Assembly (NCBI GenBank): GCA_903642215.1
Contig: CAHJWG010000001.1
Coordinates: 62,001 to 126,000, forward strand
Length of the DNA stretch: 64,000 nucleotides
Origin: Sphingobacteriaceae bacterium
GTDB taxonomy: Bacteria; Bacteroidota; Bacteroidia; Sphingobacteriales; Sphingobacteriaceae
Reading direction: 5' to 3'
The position numbers were made by a program, and so were the translations under genes. A model generated the notes under the pieces. That model was not told where the DNA came from and ran no database searches. It worked only from the letters and a program-made list of their open reading frames with translations. Below are positions 52,735-62,165 of the stretch, in pieces. Position 1 is the first letter of the stretch, and every line of letters starts with the position of its first letter.

Positions 52735-52906
52735 AAAAAGAAAATTACTACAGGTTCAGAAAATCAGGGTTATCTTTGTGGGATTGGTAAACAGGAAGTG
52801 GCTGCATTAAAGTTGGACACTGCTTTAAATTGCATGGGCAAGCACAGCCCAGCACTGCGCACAAACCCATTAACCCCCATTAAGAGAAAGAGCATCAGAC
52901 ATCTTC

Positions 52907-52923
52907 CCTAAGCACAGCTTAGG
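52907..52923. repeat. Small hairpin upstream of the relaxase operon
   Basis: CCTAAG-CACAG-CTTAGG is a 6-bp stem with a 5-nt loop, between the coupling-protein operon and the relaxase operon. It could be a weak terminator for the upstream operon or part of an oriT; the short T-rich tail needed for a good terminator is missing. Confidence 0.4.
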
Positions 52924-52926
52924 AGG

Positions 52927-53688
52927 TTAGAAAGCCTCTGCAAAATCTTCTTTATCGAAGAAACTATCGACCACTTTGCGGCGAAATTCTGGATTGGCCG
53001 GACGTCGCCCGTAAGCTTCAAAACCTTTGGTTTCACTGGCCGGACGGTCATTTACGAATGAATCCACCATCTCCTCACTGCAAATCATCTCATCAATTTT
53101 GTCCATCACAAACTCGTCTCCCAAATGATAGGCACCGGCGTAACTAAGCGAATAACAGATGCTACTTGCCACCAGCAGAAAGCCGATACCAACGCCAAAA
53201 TAAGCCAGGATAACCCCTACGATAAAAAAAGGCAGCGGCTCAAACAGGATCGAAATGTTCCGGGGTGAAGAATCGATACCGGGAATCTCCAACGTATAAA
53301 AACGCGGGTCAATCACACCGGTAGAGAGGCTGAATTTTGCAAAGTCGAAAACACCAGGTTGCCTTTTGATTTCGGCTCTACGCTGCCAGGCAAAATAGAC
53401 AAAAACAGCCAGATAGGCGTACCAAAGCCAATGCACCATTACCGTTGACCAGAAACCGGAGGACAAACCGTGTGAATAATCCCAGGCATACGGAAAAATT
53501 CCAAGTAACCAGGTAAGGATGATTGCTGTTGAAAAAGAAAAATACCGTTCGCCAAAGTTCTTTCGGATAAACACTTCGATCAGCAAACGCGGCCAAGAAG
53601 CAACAGCGAGGAAAAAAGTCAGGATCGCCAGTTTTATGAAGTTCGTCCGGCGGAATACGGTGTGGTAGTAAAGATTTTTGGTTTTCAT
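52927..53688 (-). CDS. Conjugation-associated membrane protein (253 aa)
   Basis: About five hydrophobic helices are visible (LAILTFFLAVASWPRLLIEV, FSTAIILTWLLGIFPYAW, VHWLWYAYLAVFVYFAW, FFIVGVILAYFGVGIGFLLV). A cytosolic C-terminal tail follows (EEMVDSFVNDRPASETKGFE). It follows the coupling-protein gene by 24 bp on the same strand. In related Bacteroidota elements a membrane protein of this kind accompanies a coupling protein that lacks its own membrane domain, as is the case here. It may tether the ATPase to the membrane. Confidence 0.7.
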   Translation of the reverse strand: MKTKNLYYHTVFRRTNFIKLAILTFFLAVASWPRLLIEVFIRKNFGERYFSFSTAIILTWLLGIFPYAWDYSHGLSSGFWSTVMVHWLWYAYLAVFVYFAWQRRAEIKRQPGVFDFAKFSLSTGVIDPRFYTLEIPGIDSSPRNISILFEPLPFFIVGVILAYFGVGIGFLLVASSICYSLSYAGAYHLGDEFVMDKIDEMICSEEMVDSFVNDRPASETKGFEAYGRRPANPEFRRKVVDSFFDKEDFAEAF

Positions 53689-53712
53689 GTTGATATAGGT
53701 TTAGGTTAAAGA

Positions 53713-55234
53713 TTATTGGTTCGGTACATAGTTCTGATTGAAGCGCATCTTTTTAAAGGTTTTATTCTCAAACAACATATCACCCTGCTTGTGCAGGTAG
53801 CCTTCCACCCGGTAATCATTTCTTGCACCGCCTGTTTTTAAGCCCGCGAATTCTTCCGGCCTGACCTGCCGGTCTACTTTCAAGGAAACGCTGTCGCTTT
53901 GCGAATACTTTTCTGCCATTGTTACCGAGCGGGAAGGGTCATAGAAAACCGCATCGCCGATCAGTTCGGAGGCATATTTATTGGTTTCGATATCCGCATT
54001 GGCGTGAAAGATTTTAGTACCGAGCGTACCCAGAAAACTTTTGACCCGGTAATCCGCTTTGCTGCCGCCCATTGCTGCATAGTAGTTCGGCAGGTTCTGC
54101 GTGATATATACCGTCGAAATCCGGCTGCTCCGCGCGGTAGCCTGATAATCGGCATCATGCTCATGCAGAAAATTCTGCGCTTCGTCCGCCCATAAAAAGA
54201 CCGGCGTAGAATGAGAATTTACCTGCCTTTTTTCCATTGCCCGTTGCCAAATATATTTAAACAGGATTTGGCAGTCCCGGCCTACCTTGTGGTATTTCTT
54301 GACCGGCAGATCAATTAAGATGATTTTGCCTTTTAAACTGTCTTCCGGTGTTACGTTGGAAGCGTTGCGGCAGAACAACGAGTAAACCGGTTCCCGCAGC
54401 AGCCGGAACATAAAGCCGGAAAAGATAAACTCGATTATCGACCGCGTTTTCTGGCTGAGGTTTTTAAAGCTCTCAAAGAAAAAACTCATAGAAGAACTTA
54501 AACAGCCGGGCATCGGGCAGTGCGCTCGCGACCGCCTCGTTATAGGCCTGTTCATCGGACAAGGCCTCCAGTTCCTTTTGTGAAAGGCTTTGTTGCCAGC
54601 GTTTCACCTGTTCCGTTAGTTTTGCATGGGCAAGCTTGTAAGCTTTTTCAAATGCCTTTACTTCCGGTTGTTCTTCCTTACCGCTTGCAGCCGTTTCATC
54701 CGGTTTCGGCAGGGACTGGACAATGTCGTACATCTTTTCTATCGACAGCGATCCATAGGCCATCTGGCATAAATCGATCACATGAAAAATTAGCATGTCC
54801 AGTGCCGATTGCCAGAACGCGTCATCGCCTTTACCGCCATCCTTTTCTTCACCTGCCTGAATTACCGTTTTCAATACTTCGACGATATTTTCCGTGATGG
54901 CCTCGTTACTTTCGGAGCGGGTGGCTTCGTAATCCAGAAAGTTGAAACTGTAACTGCCGCCCGGTTCGATAACGACCAGATCACCACCTCGTCCGGTTAG
55001 TTTGCAATATTCAGTCCAAACCGCTTTTTCGTCCGGTTTTACGGTTAGTACCAGGCCCCCGAACCCGTGAGCGAGGTATTTAAGCGCAAGCATCCGGCCT
55101 GAACCGGAGGTTTTACCGGAACCGATCCCGCCAAAAATCTGCACCCCTTCAAAAGCGTGGCGCATTGTCCAGCAGGATTGCTCCCCTTCGGAGGTAAAAT
55201 TAATAAGCGGCGTATCTAGGTCGAAAACGGCCAT
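53713..55234 (-). pseudogene. VirD4/TraG-type coupling protein interrupted by a frameshift
   Basis: The N-terminal part (55234 to 54473, 253 aa) has Walker A GGIGSGKTSGSG (about residues 35-46) and AHGFGGLVLTVKPDEK. The C-terminal part in the next frame (from about 54480 to 53713) has IILIDLPVKKYHKVG, Walker B-like PVFLWADEAQNFL, then STVYITQNLPNYYAAMGG, the TraG/VirD4 motor core. The frames cross at a run of six T on the coding strand (54479-54484); removing one T fuses them into about 507 aa. It lacks N-terminal membrane helices. Either a real inactivating mutation, a slippery site, or a sequencing error. Coupling proteins feed the relaxase-DNA complex into a secretion channel. Confidence 0.85.
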
Positions 55235-55345
55235 GTGAATATTATTGATAAGATGTTGGTTTGTAGTAGGTAACCCAAAAATATATTTTTCAATTTGAAA
55301 ATATTTATAGTATGAAGAAATATTTTAATTTATTTTTCCACATAT

Positions 55346-56020
55346 TTAACGGTAGTCATTTTGCTTTTTCACGCAATGTTCTGCGATTATCTCCATAGCA
55401 ACCAAAGGCGAGGCATCAGCAGCAGTTTTGCCTTTCGCCATCAGCACTTCGCGGTATTTAATGATGGTGATGGATTGGATATCCGCCCGGCTAAGCATTT
55501 CGGTGAAGTGCATGGTATCGTCCAGTAAGCAGTCCTGGAAATTCAGTTCTGCAACAAGGGAATGTTCCAAAGCCGGTTCATAGCCTAAAAACCTGGTTAG
55601 GCGGGTTTTTACCTTGGCCGCCACTTCCGGCAGGGATGAAAAATATTGTCCGTATAATGCTCTTGGATAGGTTAGACAAGCGTTATTGATCAATTCTTCA
55701 TTACGGATCTGCTTAATATGTTCTTCGGCCTGGCTGAATAGATCATCTATCGTCATGCCGCCGTTTCGGTAGTTGTGGAGCAGGCTGCGAATGAAGGGTT
55801 CTTGCGGAATTGTCAGCAAAGCATCCGGCAAATAGCCTAGGAGCTGCTTAATGAGTTCCAGCGCATCTGTTTCCAACTCGGGAAGAATGAAGGCGGAAGA
55901 CACCAAGTTATCCCATTGAATTGCCTTGCGGTGGCCTTCGCGTATGTCAGCGAAATATTTTTCAGCATCGCCGCCAAACGTTTCATTGATGACCCGCTGT
56001 TCGTCTTCCTTTGTCCACAT
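55346..56020 (-). CDS. Hypothetical mobile-element protein (224 aa)
   Basis: I chose MWTKEDEQRVINETFGGDAE (ATG at 56020); an upstream ATG at 56038 adds six residues. The protein is soluble, acidic and helical throughout (DDLFSQAEEHIKQIRNEELI, TRLTRFLGYEPALEHSLVAE), with no motif that I recognise. It is divergent from the gene at 56105 and upstream of the coupling-protein operon by 111 bp. Confidence 0.65.
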   Translation of the reverse strand: MWTKEDEQRVINETFGGDAEKYFADIREGHRKAIQWDNLVSSAFILPELETDALELIKQLLGYLPDALLTIPQEPFIRSLLHNYRNGGMTIDDLFSQAEEHIKQIRNEELINNACLTYPRALYGQYFSSLPEVAAKVKTRLTRFLGYEPALEHSLVAELNFQDCLLDDTMHFTEMLSRADIQSITIIKYREVLMAKGKTAADASPLVAMEIIAEHCVKKQNDYR

Positions 56021-56104
56021 GAAATATTCCCCCCTCATTTCTTGTAACCCGGCAAATACCTATATTAGCATAACCAAATAAATATTCAACCAAAACCCAG
56101 AGGT

Positions 56105-56764
56105 ATGGATGAAAAAGAAAAGCCCAAATCCGTGTTCCCGCCGGAATACGCCTTCCTGGAAGATTCGCTTCGCACAACCCAGGGCAGGCTATTAGAGATT
56201 GATCAGCGCATTGCAAACCTCCTGCAAGACCGGGGCCACCGGCTGAATTTCCGTCCACCCGGCGATTACAAGGTTAATGACAGGGGCAAACAGCTATTCC
56301 GTAAAGAAGAACTGGAACGGGACAAGGAGAAGGTGAAAGAAGAATATCAGCAAAGCACTGATGTCCGCATCAAATATGCTTCACCGGAACAGAAAGCACA
56401 AATTAGGGAAATGGTCGATCACCATTTATCCGACAACAGGTATAAAAACCAGGAACCCGCCGAACTGAAAAAACAACAAAAAGATGAAAAAACAACGTCT
56501 CAATCTTTTGACTTCATCTCAGCTCAATATTTTGCGAAGTATGGTACCATAGGATCACCTCTTAAACCCGAAGAAAGTATCATTCACGATCCTAAATATA
56601 ACATCGATCAAATGGGCGAGCGGTTTCTGAATAAATTAAGCTATTCTAAACAAAATGAGACAATGGAACAAGATTTAACCCAGGCGAAAGAAAAACAAGA
56701 AACATCCTATCAAAGTCTGATCGGGGCAAAAGAACGAGAAGAACGTGATATTGATAAAGAGTAA
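56105..56764 (+). CDS. Hypothetical charged coiled-coil protein (219 aa)
   Basis: The 219-aa hydrophilic protein is rich in Lys/Glu/Gln (QLFRKEELERDKEKVKEEYQ, KEKQETSYQSLIGAKEREER), probably coiled-coil over much of its length. CCCAGAGGT precedes the ATG. Similar proteins occur near the att end of Bacteroidota mobile elements, but the family is not known to me. It converges with the gene ending at 56783. Confidence 0.6.
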   Translation: MDEKEKPKSVFPPEYAFLEDSLRTTQGRLLEIDQRIANLLQDRGHRLNFRPPGDYKVNDRGKQLFRKEELERDKEKVKEEYQQSTDVRIKYASPEQKAQIREMVDHHLSDNRYKNQEPAELKKQQKDEKTTSQSFDFISAQYFAKYGTIGSPLKPEESIIHDPKYNIDQMGERFLNKLSYSKQNETMEQDLTQAKEKQETSYQSLIGAKEREERDIDKE

Positions 56765-56782
56765 CAGCAGCGTGCAGTATGG

Positions 56783-57238
56783 TTAAGGTTCCGGTTCAAT
56801 ATCCTTGTCTCTATCTTGACCAGGCAGCTTGTCTTTTTTGGCGAATGGATCATCTTTTAACCAGGTAGGCAATTTAGTCTTTACCTGTTCGGATAAATAC
56901 TGCTCCCGACCATTTCGGAAACTTTCGAGAGTTGCACTATTAACGTTAATCTTTGACAACTGATCCGAAAGTTTTAAATCGTATTTAGCAATGGTATAAG
57001 AAAGGTTGAAAGTTTTCTGATAATCCGGCTGTTGGTAACCAGTTTTCGCTTGTAGTTTTTCTAATGCAAATTCTTTCAAATACTCTTTTTGTCCGGCACG
57101 AATACCATCAATATATTCGCTCCAACTATTTTCTGTCGCCAGAATACTGCCCAGCAATTCTGGTTCAGTTTTGCTAAGTGTGTAACCTGTATTGAAGCCT
57201 TTTAAATATTCTGGTGCAGGGTCTTTTTCTTCTTCCAT
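56783..57238 (-). CDS. Hypothetical protein beside the excisionase (151 aa)
   Basis: The 151-aa soluble protein has two similar segments: KGFNTGYTLSKTEPELLGSI...EYIDGIRAGQKEYL and KTFNLSYTIAKYDLKLSDQL...ESFRNGREQYL. This indicates an internal duplication of about 55 residues. The C-terminus is charged. It starts 2 bp after the stop of the excisionase-like gene, so the two are one operon. Function unknown. Confidence 0.65.
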   Translation of the reverse strand: MEEEKDPAPEYLKGFNTGYTLSKTEPELLGSILATENSWSEYIDGIRAGQKEYLKEFALEKLQAKTGYQQPDYQKTFNLSYTIAKYDLKLSDQLSKINVNSATLESFRNGREQYLSEQVKTKLPTWLKDDPFAKKDKLPGQDRDKDIEPEP

Positions 57239-57240
57239 GG

Positions 57241-57510
57241 CTAAAATGTTTCGTAGGTGTTGTCTTCTAAGTATTTATAAATAGAATTGACGTCATAAAG
57301 GATCATTTTCTTTTCTGGTTGCGAATACCGTATTTTTCCTTCGTCTCGTAGTTTTTGTAATGTTGTTGTACTCGTGATTCGAAGCTTTGCCATAGCTTCT
57401 GTTCCTGAAATCCATTTATCTTCTTTTACGGTTTCTTTCTCTTTTAGACGTTCAACGACTTTTTCTATTAAAGCAAAAAATGCCGCTTCCTGGAGGCAGA
57501 TTACTTCCAT
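57241..57510 (-). CDS. Excisionase-like helix-turn-helix protein at the island's right end
   Basis: The 89-aa protein has an N-terminal helix and a HTH_17 domain (ISGTEAMAKLRITSTTTLQK, LRDEGKIRYSQPEKKMILYD, VNSIYKYLEDN). Such proteins act as excisionases or repressors of mobile elements. It is the last gene before the right att site, about 280 bp away, and so a good candidate for controlling excision by the integrase at 8486 at the other end. Confidence 0.82.
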   Translation of the reverse strand: MEVICLQEAAFFALIEKVVERLKEKETVKEDKWISGTEAMAKLRITSTTTLQKLRDEGKIRYSQPEKKMILYDVNSIYKYLEDNTYETF

Positions 57511-57723
57511 TGGTATTTAGATTTAGGAGTAGGATAAATTAGACGCGAAATGGTATTGGTTTTATTAGCAGTAAATATAAACGAATTCTGCTTTTCACTA
57601 TAACTTTTCAAAACCCAAATTTCTTCGCGTTATAGGGAAACGCAATTACAACTAATCGAATTTACTTTTGTGAAATCAGGTGGAAAACTTATCTTTAGGC
57701 AAGCGAGAGCAAGCGAAAAATTC
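57511..57723. other. Island right-end intergenic region
   Basis: There is no gene. This is the AT-rich promoter region of the excisionase operon, leading into the arm-type motif at 57724, the terminator at 57749-57778 and the att/tRNA. Confidence 0.4.
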
Positions 57724-57743
57724 CGTTAACAATGCGTTAACAA
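57724..57743. promoter_or_regulatory. Putative integrase arm-type site, right end
   Basis: CGTTAACAATGCGTTAACAA matches the left-end motif at 8413-8432 in 18 of 20 positions. It lies 44 bp inside the right att core. The pair supports assigning both ends to one integrase. Confidence 0.55.
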
Positions 57744-57748
57744 AAAAA

Positions 57749-57778
57749 AGGCTTTTACAAAATGAATTGTAAAAGCCT
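57749..57778. terminator. Hairpin terminator downstream of tRNA-fMet
   Basis: AGGCTTTTACAA (57749-57760) pairs with TTGTAAAAGCCT (57767-57778), a 12-bp perfect stem with a 6-nt loop. A T run follows on the minus strand (complement of AAAAAAAA). It would end tRNA transcription and isolate the island from it. Confidence 0.75.
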
Positions 57779-57786
57779 GATAATGA

Positions 57787-57861
<75 letters not shown>

Positions 57862-57939
57862 CTGTTTTTATTTGGTGTTTTTCGGTCATAAACTCCGAAA
57901 ACCTTTTCAGTAATTCAAAATGAATAATGTTTTCCTGAA

Positions 57940-57978
57940 TTGGACTGCAAAGATATAATTCGTTTCTTTGCAGTCCAA
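57940..57978. promoter_or_regulatory. Perfect 14-bp inverted repeat in the era upstream region
   Basis: TTGGACTGCAAAGA (57940-57953) pairs exactly with TCTTTGCAGTCCAA (57965-57978), loop 11 nt. It lies 22 bp before the era ATG. It could be a leader hairpin, a protein-binding palindrome or a fragment of a dispersed repeat. Confidence 0.5.
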
Positions 57979-58000
57979 ATTTTATTTTAATTTATTTTTA

Positions 58001-58879
58001 ATGAGTCATCTGGCAGGTTTTGTAAGCATCATCGGTAAGCCCAACGCAGGGAAATCTACCCTGATGAATGCACTGGTTGGCGAAAAAATGTCCATTATCA
58101 CTTCCAAAGCCCAAACTACACGTCATCGGATTTTAGGAATTGTGAACGATCCGAACTATCAAATTGTATTTTCGGATACGCCAGGCATTATCAAACCGCA
58201 TTATGCTTTGCAGGAAAGTATGATGCACCAGGTGGAAGGTTCTATTGTAGATGCTGATTTAATTTTACTGATGACGGACATTAACGAGCAGCACGATGAA
58301 CAGGATGTTTTAGAAAAACTGGAAGGTTCGCAAGCGCCATTAGTGGTTTTGATCAATAAAATTGACCAAAGTGATGAGGAAACGGTGATGCAGAAAATTG
58401 CTTACTGGCAGGAAAAACTCAACCCAAAAGCGGTTTATGCCATTTCGGCTTTGCATTTGCAGGACGTTGCTTCTTTTATCAACACAATTTTGGCGTACAT
58501 GCCGGAGCATCCGCCGTATTACGAAAAAGATTTTTTAACAGACCGCAACGATCGTTTTTTTGCTTCGGAGATTATCCGGGAGAAAATTTTTAAAAGCTAT
58601 AAAAAAGAAATTCCGTATAGCACGGAAGTGATTATTACTTCTTTTAAGGAGGATGAAAAAATCTACCGCATCAGCTCAGAAATCATTGTAGAACGTGATT
58701 CACAGAAAAACATTCTGATTGGTCCGCAAGGTGCCATGCTGAAAAAAATCGGCACGTATGCCCGGAAAGACATGGAAGAGTTTTTTCAGCATAAAGTTTT
58801 TCTGGAAATGTTTGTGAAAGTAATTCCGGATTGGCGCAGTAAAAAAAACTACCTGAAACAGTTTGGGTACGAAGATTAA
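58001..58879 (+). CDS. era: GTPase Era
   Basis: The 292-aa protein has G1 GKPNAGKST, the DTPG motif (SDTPGII), NKID and the C-terminal KH RNA-binding domain (IIVERDSQKNILIGPQGAML, KVFLEMFVKVIPDWRSKKNY). Era binds 16S rRNA and helps 30S ribosome assembly at the membrane. I chose MSHLAGFVSIIGKP (ATG 58001); the longer TTG start at 57968 would run through the 14-bp hairpin. It is normal chromosome next to the island, followed by der. Confidence 0.97.
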   Translation: MSHLAGFVSIIGKPNAGKSTLMNALVGEKMSIITSKAQTTRHRILGIVNDPNYQIVFSDTPGIIKPHYALQESMMHQVEGSIVDADLILLMTDINEQHDEQDVLEKLEGSQAPLVVLINKIDQSDEETVMQKIAYWQEKLNPKAVYAISALHLQDVASFINTILAYMPEHPPYYEKDFLTDRNDRFFASEIIREKIFKSYKKEIPYSTEVIITSFKEDEKIYRISSEIIVERDSQKNILIGPQGAMLKKIGTYARKDMEEFFQHKVFLEMFVKVIPDWRSKKNYLKQFGYED

Positions 58880-58885
58880 TTAGAA

Positions 58886-58960
58886 AAGTAGCAAGTATTT
58901 AGTAGCAAGTAGCAAGACCGTTCAAACGTAGTTTTACTTGATACTAAAATCTTGATACTA
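58886..58960. repeat. Intergenic repeat of the TAGCAAGTAT family between era and der
   Basis: AGTAGCAAGTATTTAGTAGC and GTAGCAAG are followed by ACTTGATACTAAAA and CTTGATACTAAAA, direct and inverted copies of the same short word. A related structure lies at 63174-63223. This looks like a dispersed intergenic repeat of this genome. Confidence 0.55.
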
Positions 58961-58970
58961 AAATAAAAAT

Positions 58971-60272
58971 ATGAGTAACATTGTAGCCATTGTTGGCCGC
59001 CCGAATGTGGGCAAATCCACTTTATATAACCGTTTAACTGAGAGCCGCAAAGCCATTGTGGATGATTACAGCGGCGTAACCCGCGACCGCCATTATGGCC
59101 ATGCCGAGTGGTTAAACCGCACTTTTACCGTAATTGATACCGGCGGATATGTAGCCAATTCGGAAGATGTTTTTGAAGCCGCCATCCGCGAGCAGGTGGT
59201 TATCGCCATAGAAGAAGCAACCGTAGTTTTGTTTATGGTGGATGTGACCACCGGAATTACCGATTTGGATGATGACATTGCGGCAGTTCTCCGCAGAAGC
59301 AAAAAACCGGTACATGTAGTTGTAAATAAGGTAGATAACACCGCCCGATATGATGAAACCAGCATTTTTTATGGCTTAGGTTTAGGGGAAATTTTCCCAA
59401 TTTCGTCTATGACAGGTTCTGGAACGGGCGAATTGCTGGACGAGGTGATTAAAGGTTTTAATGATGAAGATGTAGAGGAAAATGGTTTGCCAAAATATGC
59501 CATTGTTGGCCGGCCAAACGTTGGTAAATCATCTATTATTAATGCGTTGATTGGTGAAGACCGTAATATTGTTACGCCAATTGCCGGCACCACGCGCGAT
59601 TCCATCCATATTCATTACAACAAATTTGGTCAGAATTTTATGCTGATTGACACGGCCGGCCTCCGCAAAAAAACCAAAGTACACGAAAACATCGAGTTTT
59701 ATTCGGTGATGCGCACCATTAAAGCGTTGGAAGAAGCAGATGTGGTTTTGATTATGATTGATGCGATGGAAGGCATGGAAAGTCAGGACGTAAACATTTT
59801 CCACCTCGCCGAAAAAAATAAAAAAGGCGTCGTTATTTTGGTAAATAAGTGGGATCTGATCGAGAAAAACAACAAAACCACTAAAGTTTTTGAAGAACAG
59901 ATTAAACAGAAATTGGCACCTTTCACCGATATTCCAATCATTTTTACTTCCGTTACCGAAAAGCAGCGGATTTTTAAGGCGATAGAAGCAGCAAGCAAAG
60001 TTTTTGAAAACCGGAAAAAGAAAATCCCGACTTCCAAGCTAAATGAAGTCATGCTGCCGCTGATTGAAGCTTTCCCGCCGCCATCATTGAAAGGAAAGTT
60101 CGTCAAGATCAAATACATCACGCAGATTACCGGAATTGCACCGATGTTTGCGTTTTTCTGTAATCTGCCGCAATATATTAAAGAACCTTACAAGCGTTTT
60201 ATCGAAAATAAACTGCGCGAAAACTTTGATTTTGAAGGCGTACCGATTCAGATTTACTTCAGACAGAAATAG
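58971..60272 (+). CDS. der: GTPase Der (EngA)
   Basis: The 433-aa protein has two consecutive GTPase domains, each with GRPNVGKS (residues 8-15, and about 180-187), DTGGY / DTAGLRKK switch regions and NKVD / NKWD motifs. The C-terminal KH-like domain follows ([20 protein letters not shown]). Der is needed for 50S ribosome assembly. The length matches the family. It lies 91 bp after era. Confidence 0.97.
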   Translation: MSNIVAIVGRPNVGKSTLYNRLTESRKAIVDDYSGVTRDRHYGHAEWLNRTFTVIDTGGYVANSEDVFEAAIREQVVIAIEEATVVLFMVDVTTGITDLDDDIAAVLRRSKKPVHVVVNKVDNTARYDETSIFYGLGLGEIFPISSMTGSGTGELLDEVIKGFNDEDVEENGLPKYAIVGRPNVGKSSIINALIGEDRNIVTPIAGTTRDSIHIHYNKFGQNFMLIDTAGLRKKTKVHENIEFYSVMRTIKALEEADVVLIMIDAMEGMESQDVNIFHLAEKNKKGVVILVNKWDLIEKNNKTTKVFEEQIKQKLAPFTDIPIIFTSVTEKQRIFKAIEAASKVFENRKKKIPTSKLNEVMLPLIEAFPPPSLKGKFVKIKYITQITGIAPMFAFFCNLPQYIKEPYKRFIENKLRENFDFEGVPIQIYFRQK

Positions 60273-60695
60273 GCTGATGCTGTTTTTATCGGTATAATTA
60301 TGCTTTTTGTCATTTCGACCAAAGGGAGAAATCTTCTTCTACTTAACTTTCCGATTTAGTTTTTTTCCGACGAAATTAACTTCCGATGCTGTTTTTATCG
60401 GTATAAATCTGTATCCGGTTTTCCCCGCTCGCCGCTCTTTTTTAAAAAATTTGGGCGTGCCCGGCCCCGGCCGGTCGGGCTTTCCGTTGCAAGTCCTCGC
60501 TGCGCTGCGGGCTTTCCACTGCAATCCCTCACGCGCATGATGGCTACCTTAAAAACGGCTCAGCCACCTGACAAAAATGGTAAATTTTATAAAAGCAAAA
60601 AAACAGTATTCCATTTATCAAATCAGGTTAGCCAATTCCGTACTTCTTTAATCTCCGTTTTTTGCTGATTTTTGCATGATAAAAACAGCATCCGC
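60273..60695. repeat. Intergenic region with several dispersed repeats
   Basis: There is no gene. GATGCTGTTTTTATCGGTAT occurs twice (about 60277 and 60385), with the inverse GATAAAAACAGCATC just before murQ (about 60677) and ACTGTTTTTATCAC near 62907. GTCATTTCGACCAAAGGGAG at about 60309 resembles a repeat very common in Bacteroidota intergenic DNA. A GC-rich block with GGGCTTTCC repeated follows at 60470-60525. Confidence 0.6.
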
Positions 60696-61520
60696 ATGGA
60701 AAACAGAACCACCGAAAAAGATTCTAACTACAATCATTTGGAGCAAATGCCGCTACTCGAAATTCTGCAAAACATTAACAAAGAAGACCAAACCGTTGCC
60801 TTAGCGGTAGAAAAAGCTATCCCGCAACTCGAAAAATTAGCGGCTGCAACGGCCGAAAAAATGCGTGCTGGCGGTCGGCTTTTTTACATTGGTGCCGGTA
60901 CCAGCGGCCGTTTAGGTGTGGTTGATGCTTCCGAATGTCCGCCAACTTTTGGTGTTCCGTTTGATTGGGTGGTTGGGATTATTGCCGGCGGTGATTCGGC
61001 CATCCGCAAAGCCGTAGAATTTGCAGAAGATGATGCCGAGCAAGCCTGGAAAGATTTGGAAGTTTATCACATCAACCCAAAAGATGTATTGGTTGGGATT
61101 GCCGCTTCCGGTTCTACGCCTTATGTAGTTGGCGGTTTACAAAAAGCCAATCAGGTAGGCGTAACAACGGGTTGTATCGTTTGCAACGCCGGTAGTAACG
61201 TTGCTGCCGAAGCAAAGTTTCCGGTAGAAATTGTAACCGGACCAGAATTTTTAACCGGATCAACCCGCATGAAAGCCGGAACCGCGCAAAAGCTGGCTTT
61301 AAATATGCTAACAACTTCTGTAATGATTTTACTGGGAAGGGTGAAGGGAAATAAAATGGTGGATATGCAGCTCACAAATCATAAACTGGTTGACCGTGCC
61401 GTTAGAATGGTGGTTGCAGAAACCGGGCTGGATCAAACAAAAGCAGCAGCATTATTAAAGCAGTACGGCAGCGTGCGCAATGCGGTTGCCCATGCTTCTT
61501 TTACCGGCAAAAATCTTTAA
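60696..61520 (+). CDS. murQ: N-acetylmuramic acid 6-phosphate etherase MurQ
   Basis: The 274-aa protein has a SIS sugar-phosphate domain with GRLFYIGAGTSGRLGVVDAS (the MurQ signature), ECPPTFG, and a second signature GPEFLTGSTRMKAGTAQKLA. MurQ cleaves the lactyl ether of MurNAc-6-P in peptidoglycan recycling. I chose MENRTTEKDSNYNHLEQM (ATG 60696), the conserved family start; the TTG at 60672 would precede it by eight codons. The gene is intact. Confidence 0.95.
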   Translation: MENRTTEKDSNYNHLEQMPLLEILQNINKEDQTVALAVEKAIPQLEKLAAATAEKMRAGGRLFYIGAGTSGRLGVVDASECPPTFGVPFDWVVGIIAGGDSAIRKAVEFAEDDAEQAWKDLEVYHINPKDVLVGIAASGSTPYVVGGLQKANQVGVTTGCIVCNAGSNVAAEAKFPVEIVTGPEFLTGSTRMKAGTAQKLALNMLTTSVMILLGRVKGNKMVDMQLTNHKLVDRAVRMVVAETGLDQTKAAALLKQYGSVRNAVAHASFTGKNL

Positions 61521-61552
61521 TTATTAATACTTCCTGCGGAGGAAAAATAACA

Positions 61553-62119
61553 ATGCACGAAATTGAACCCTATTATAAATGGCGAGATGATTATATCGCT
61601 GCCGAAGATGAACGTTCTCCCTTCTACGAAACCCAATACAACGAATTTGAATTTGATAAGCAGGTTTACAATTACCTGCTCCACCCGCAATGGGATTCTT
61701 TCGGTTCCAACACGCTGTATTTAAAAGTTATTTATGCTGATTACGATTTGGGATTTACCATTATCGAATTAATCGGCGAGTGGAACGATGCCATCGATAA
61801 CGATATTATGTTATTAAAACGCGAAATTTTAGAACTGATGATGGACGAAGGCATCAATCATTTTATTTTACTGGGTGAAAATGTATTAAATTTCCATACT
61901 TCGGATGATTCTTATTACGAAGAATGGTTCCAGGAAGTAGAAGATGGCTGGATTGCCGGTATCAATTTCCGCGAGCATGTTTTAGAGGAATTTAAGCAGA
62001 GTAATATTGACTATTATATTAACTTTGGCGGCGGTTTAGAGCACCTTAACTGGCGTGCGTTAAAACCGGTGCAGTTGTTTCAAAAAGTGCAGGAACAGTT
62101 ACAAAAACGATTAAATTAA
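61553..62119 (+). CDS. Conserved hypothetical protein (188 aa)
   Basis: The 188-aa acidic protein (MHEIEPYYKWRDDYIAAEDE at the start) is rich in Tyr and Asp/Glu, with FNEYEFDKQVYNYLL-like and YINFGGGLEHLNWRALKPVQ segments. AGGAGG precedes the ATG closely. It looks like a conserved cytosolic protein of Sphingobacteriia and Flavobacteriia with no known function. It lies between murQ and the Bax-inhibitor-like gene in the same direction. Confidence 0.82.
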   Translation: MHEIEPYYKWRDDYIAAEDERSPFYETQYNEFEFDKQVYNYLLHPQWDSFGSNTLYLKVIYADYDLGFTIIELIGEWNDAIDNDIMLLKREILELMMDEGINHFILLGENVLNFHTSDDSYYEEWFQEVEDGWIAGINFREHVLEEFKQSNIDYYINFGGGLEHLNWRALKPVQLFQKVQEQLQKRLN

Positions 62120-62165
62120 TTAAACTTTTGTCCTTAAAAATTGTCTAAAATTCAAATAAAAAATA

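Noticed and set aside
49499..57510. Type IV secretion channel genes expected for a conjugative element
   Set aside because: Only relaxase, coupling protein and small accessory genes are visible; no VirB4/TraG-channel-like gene was found, so self-transmission is not claimed.
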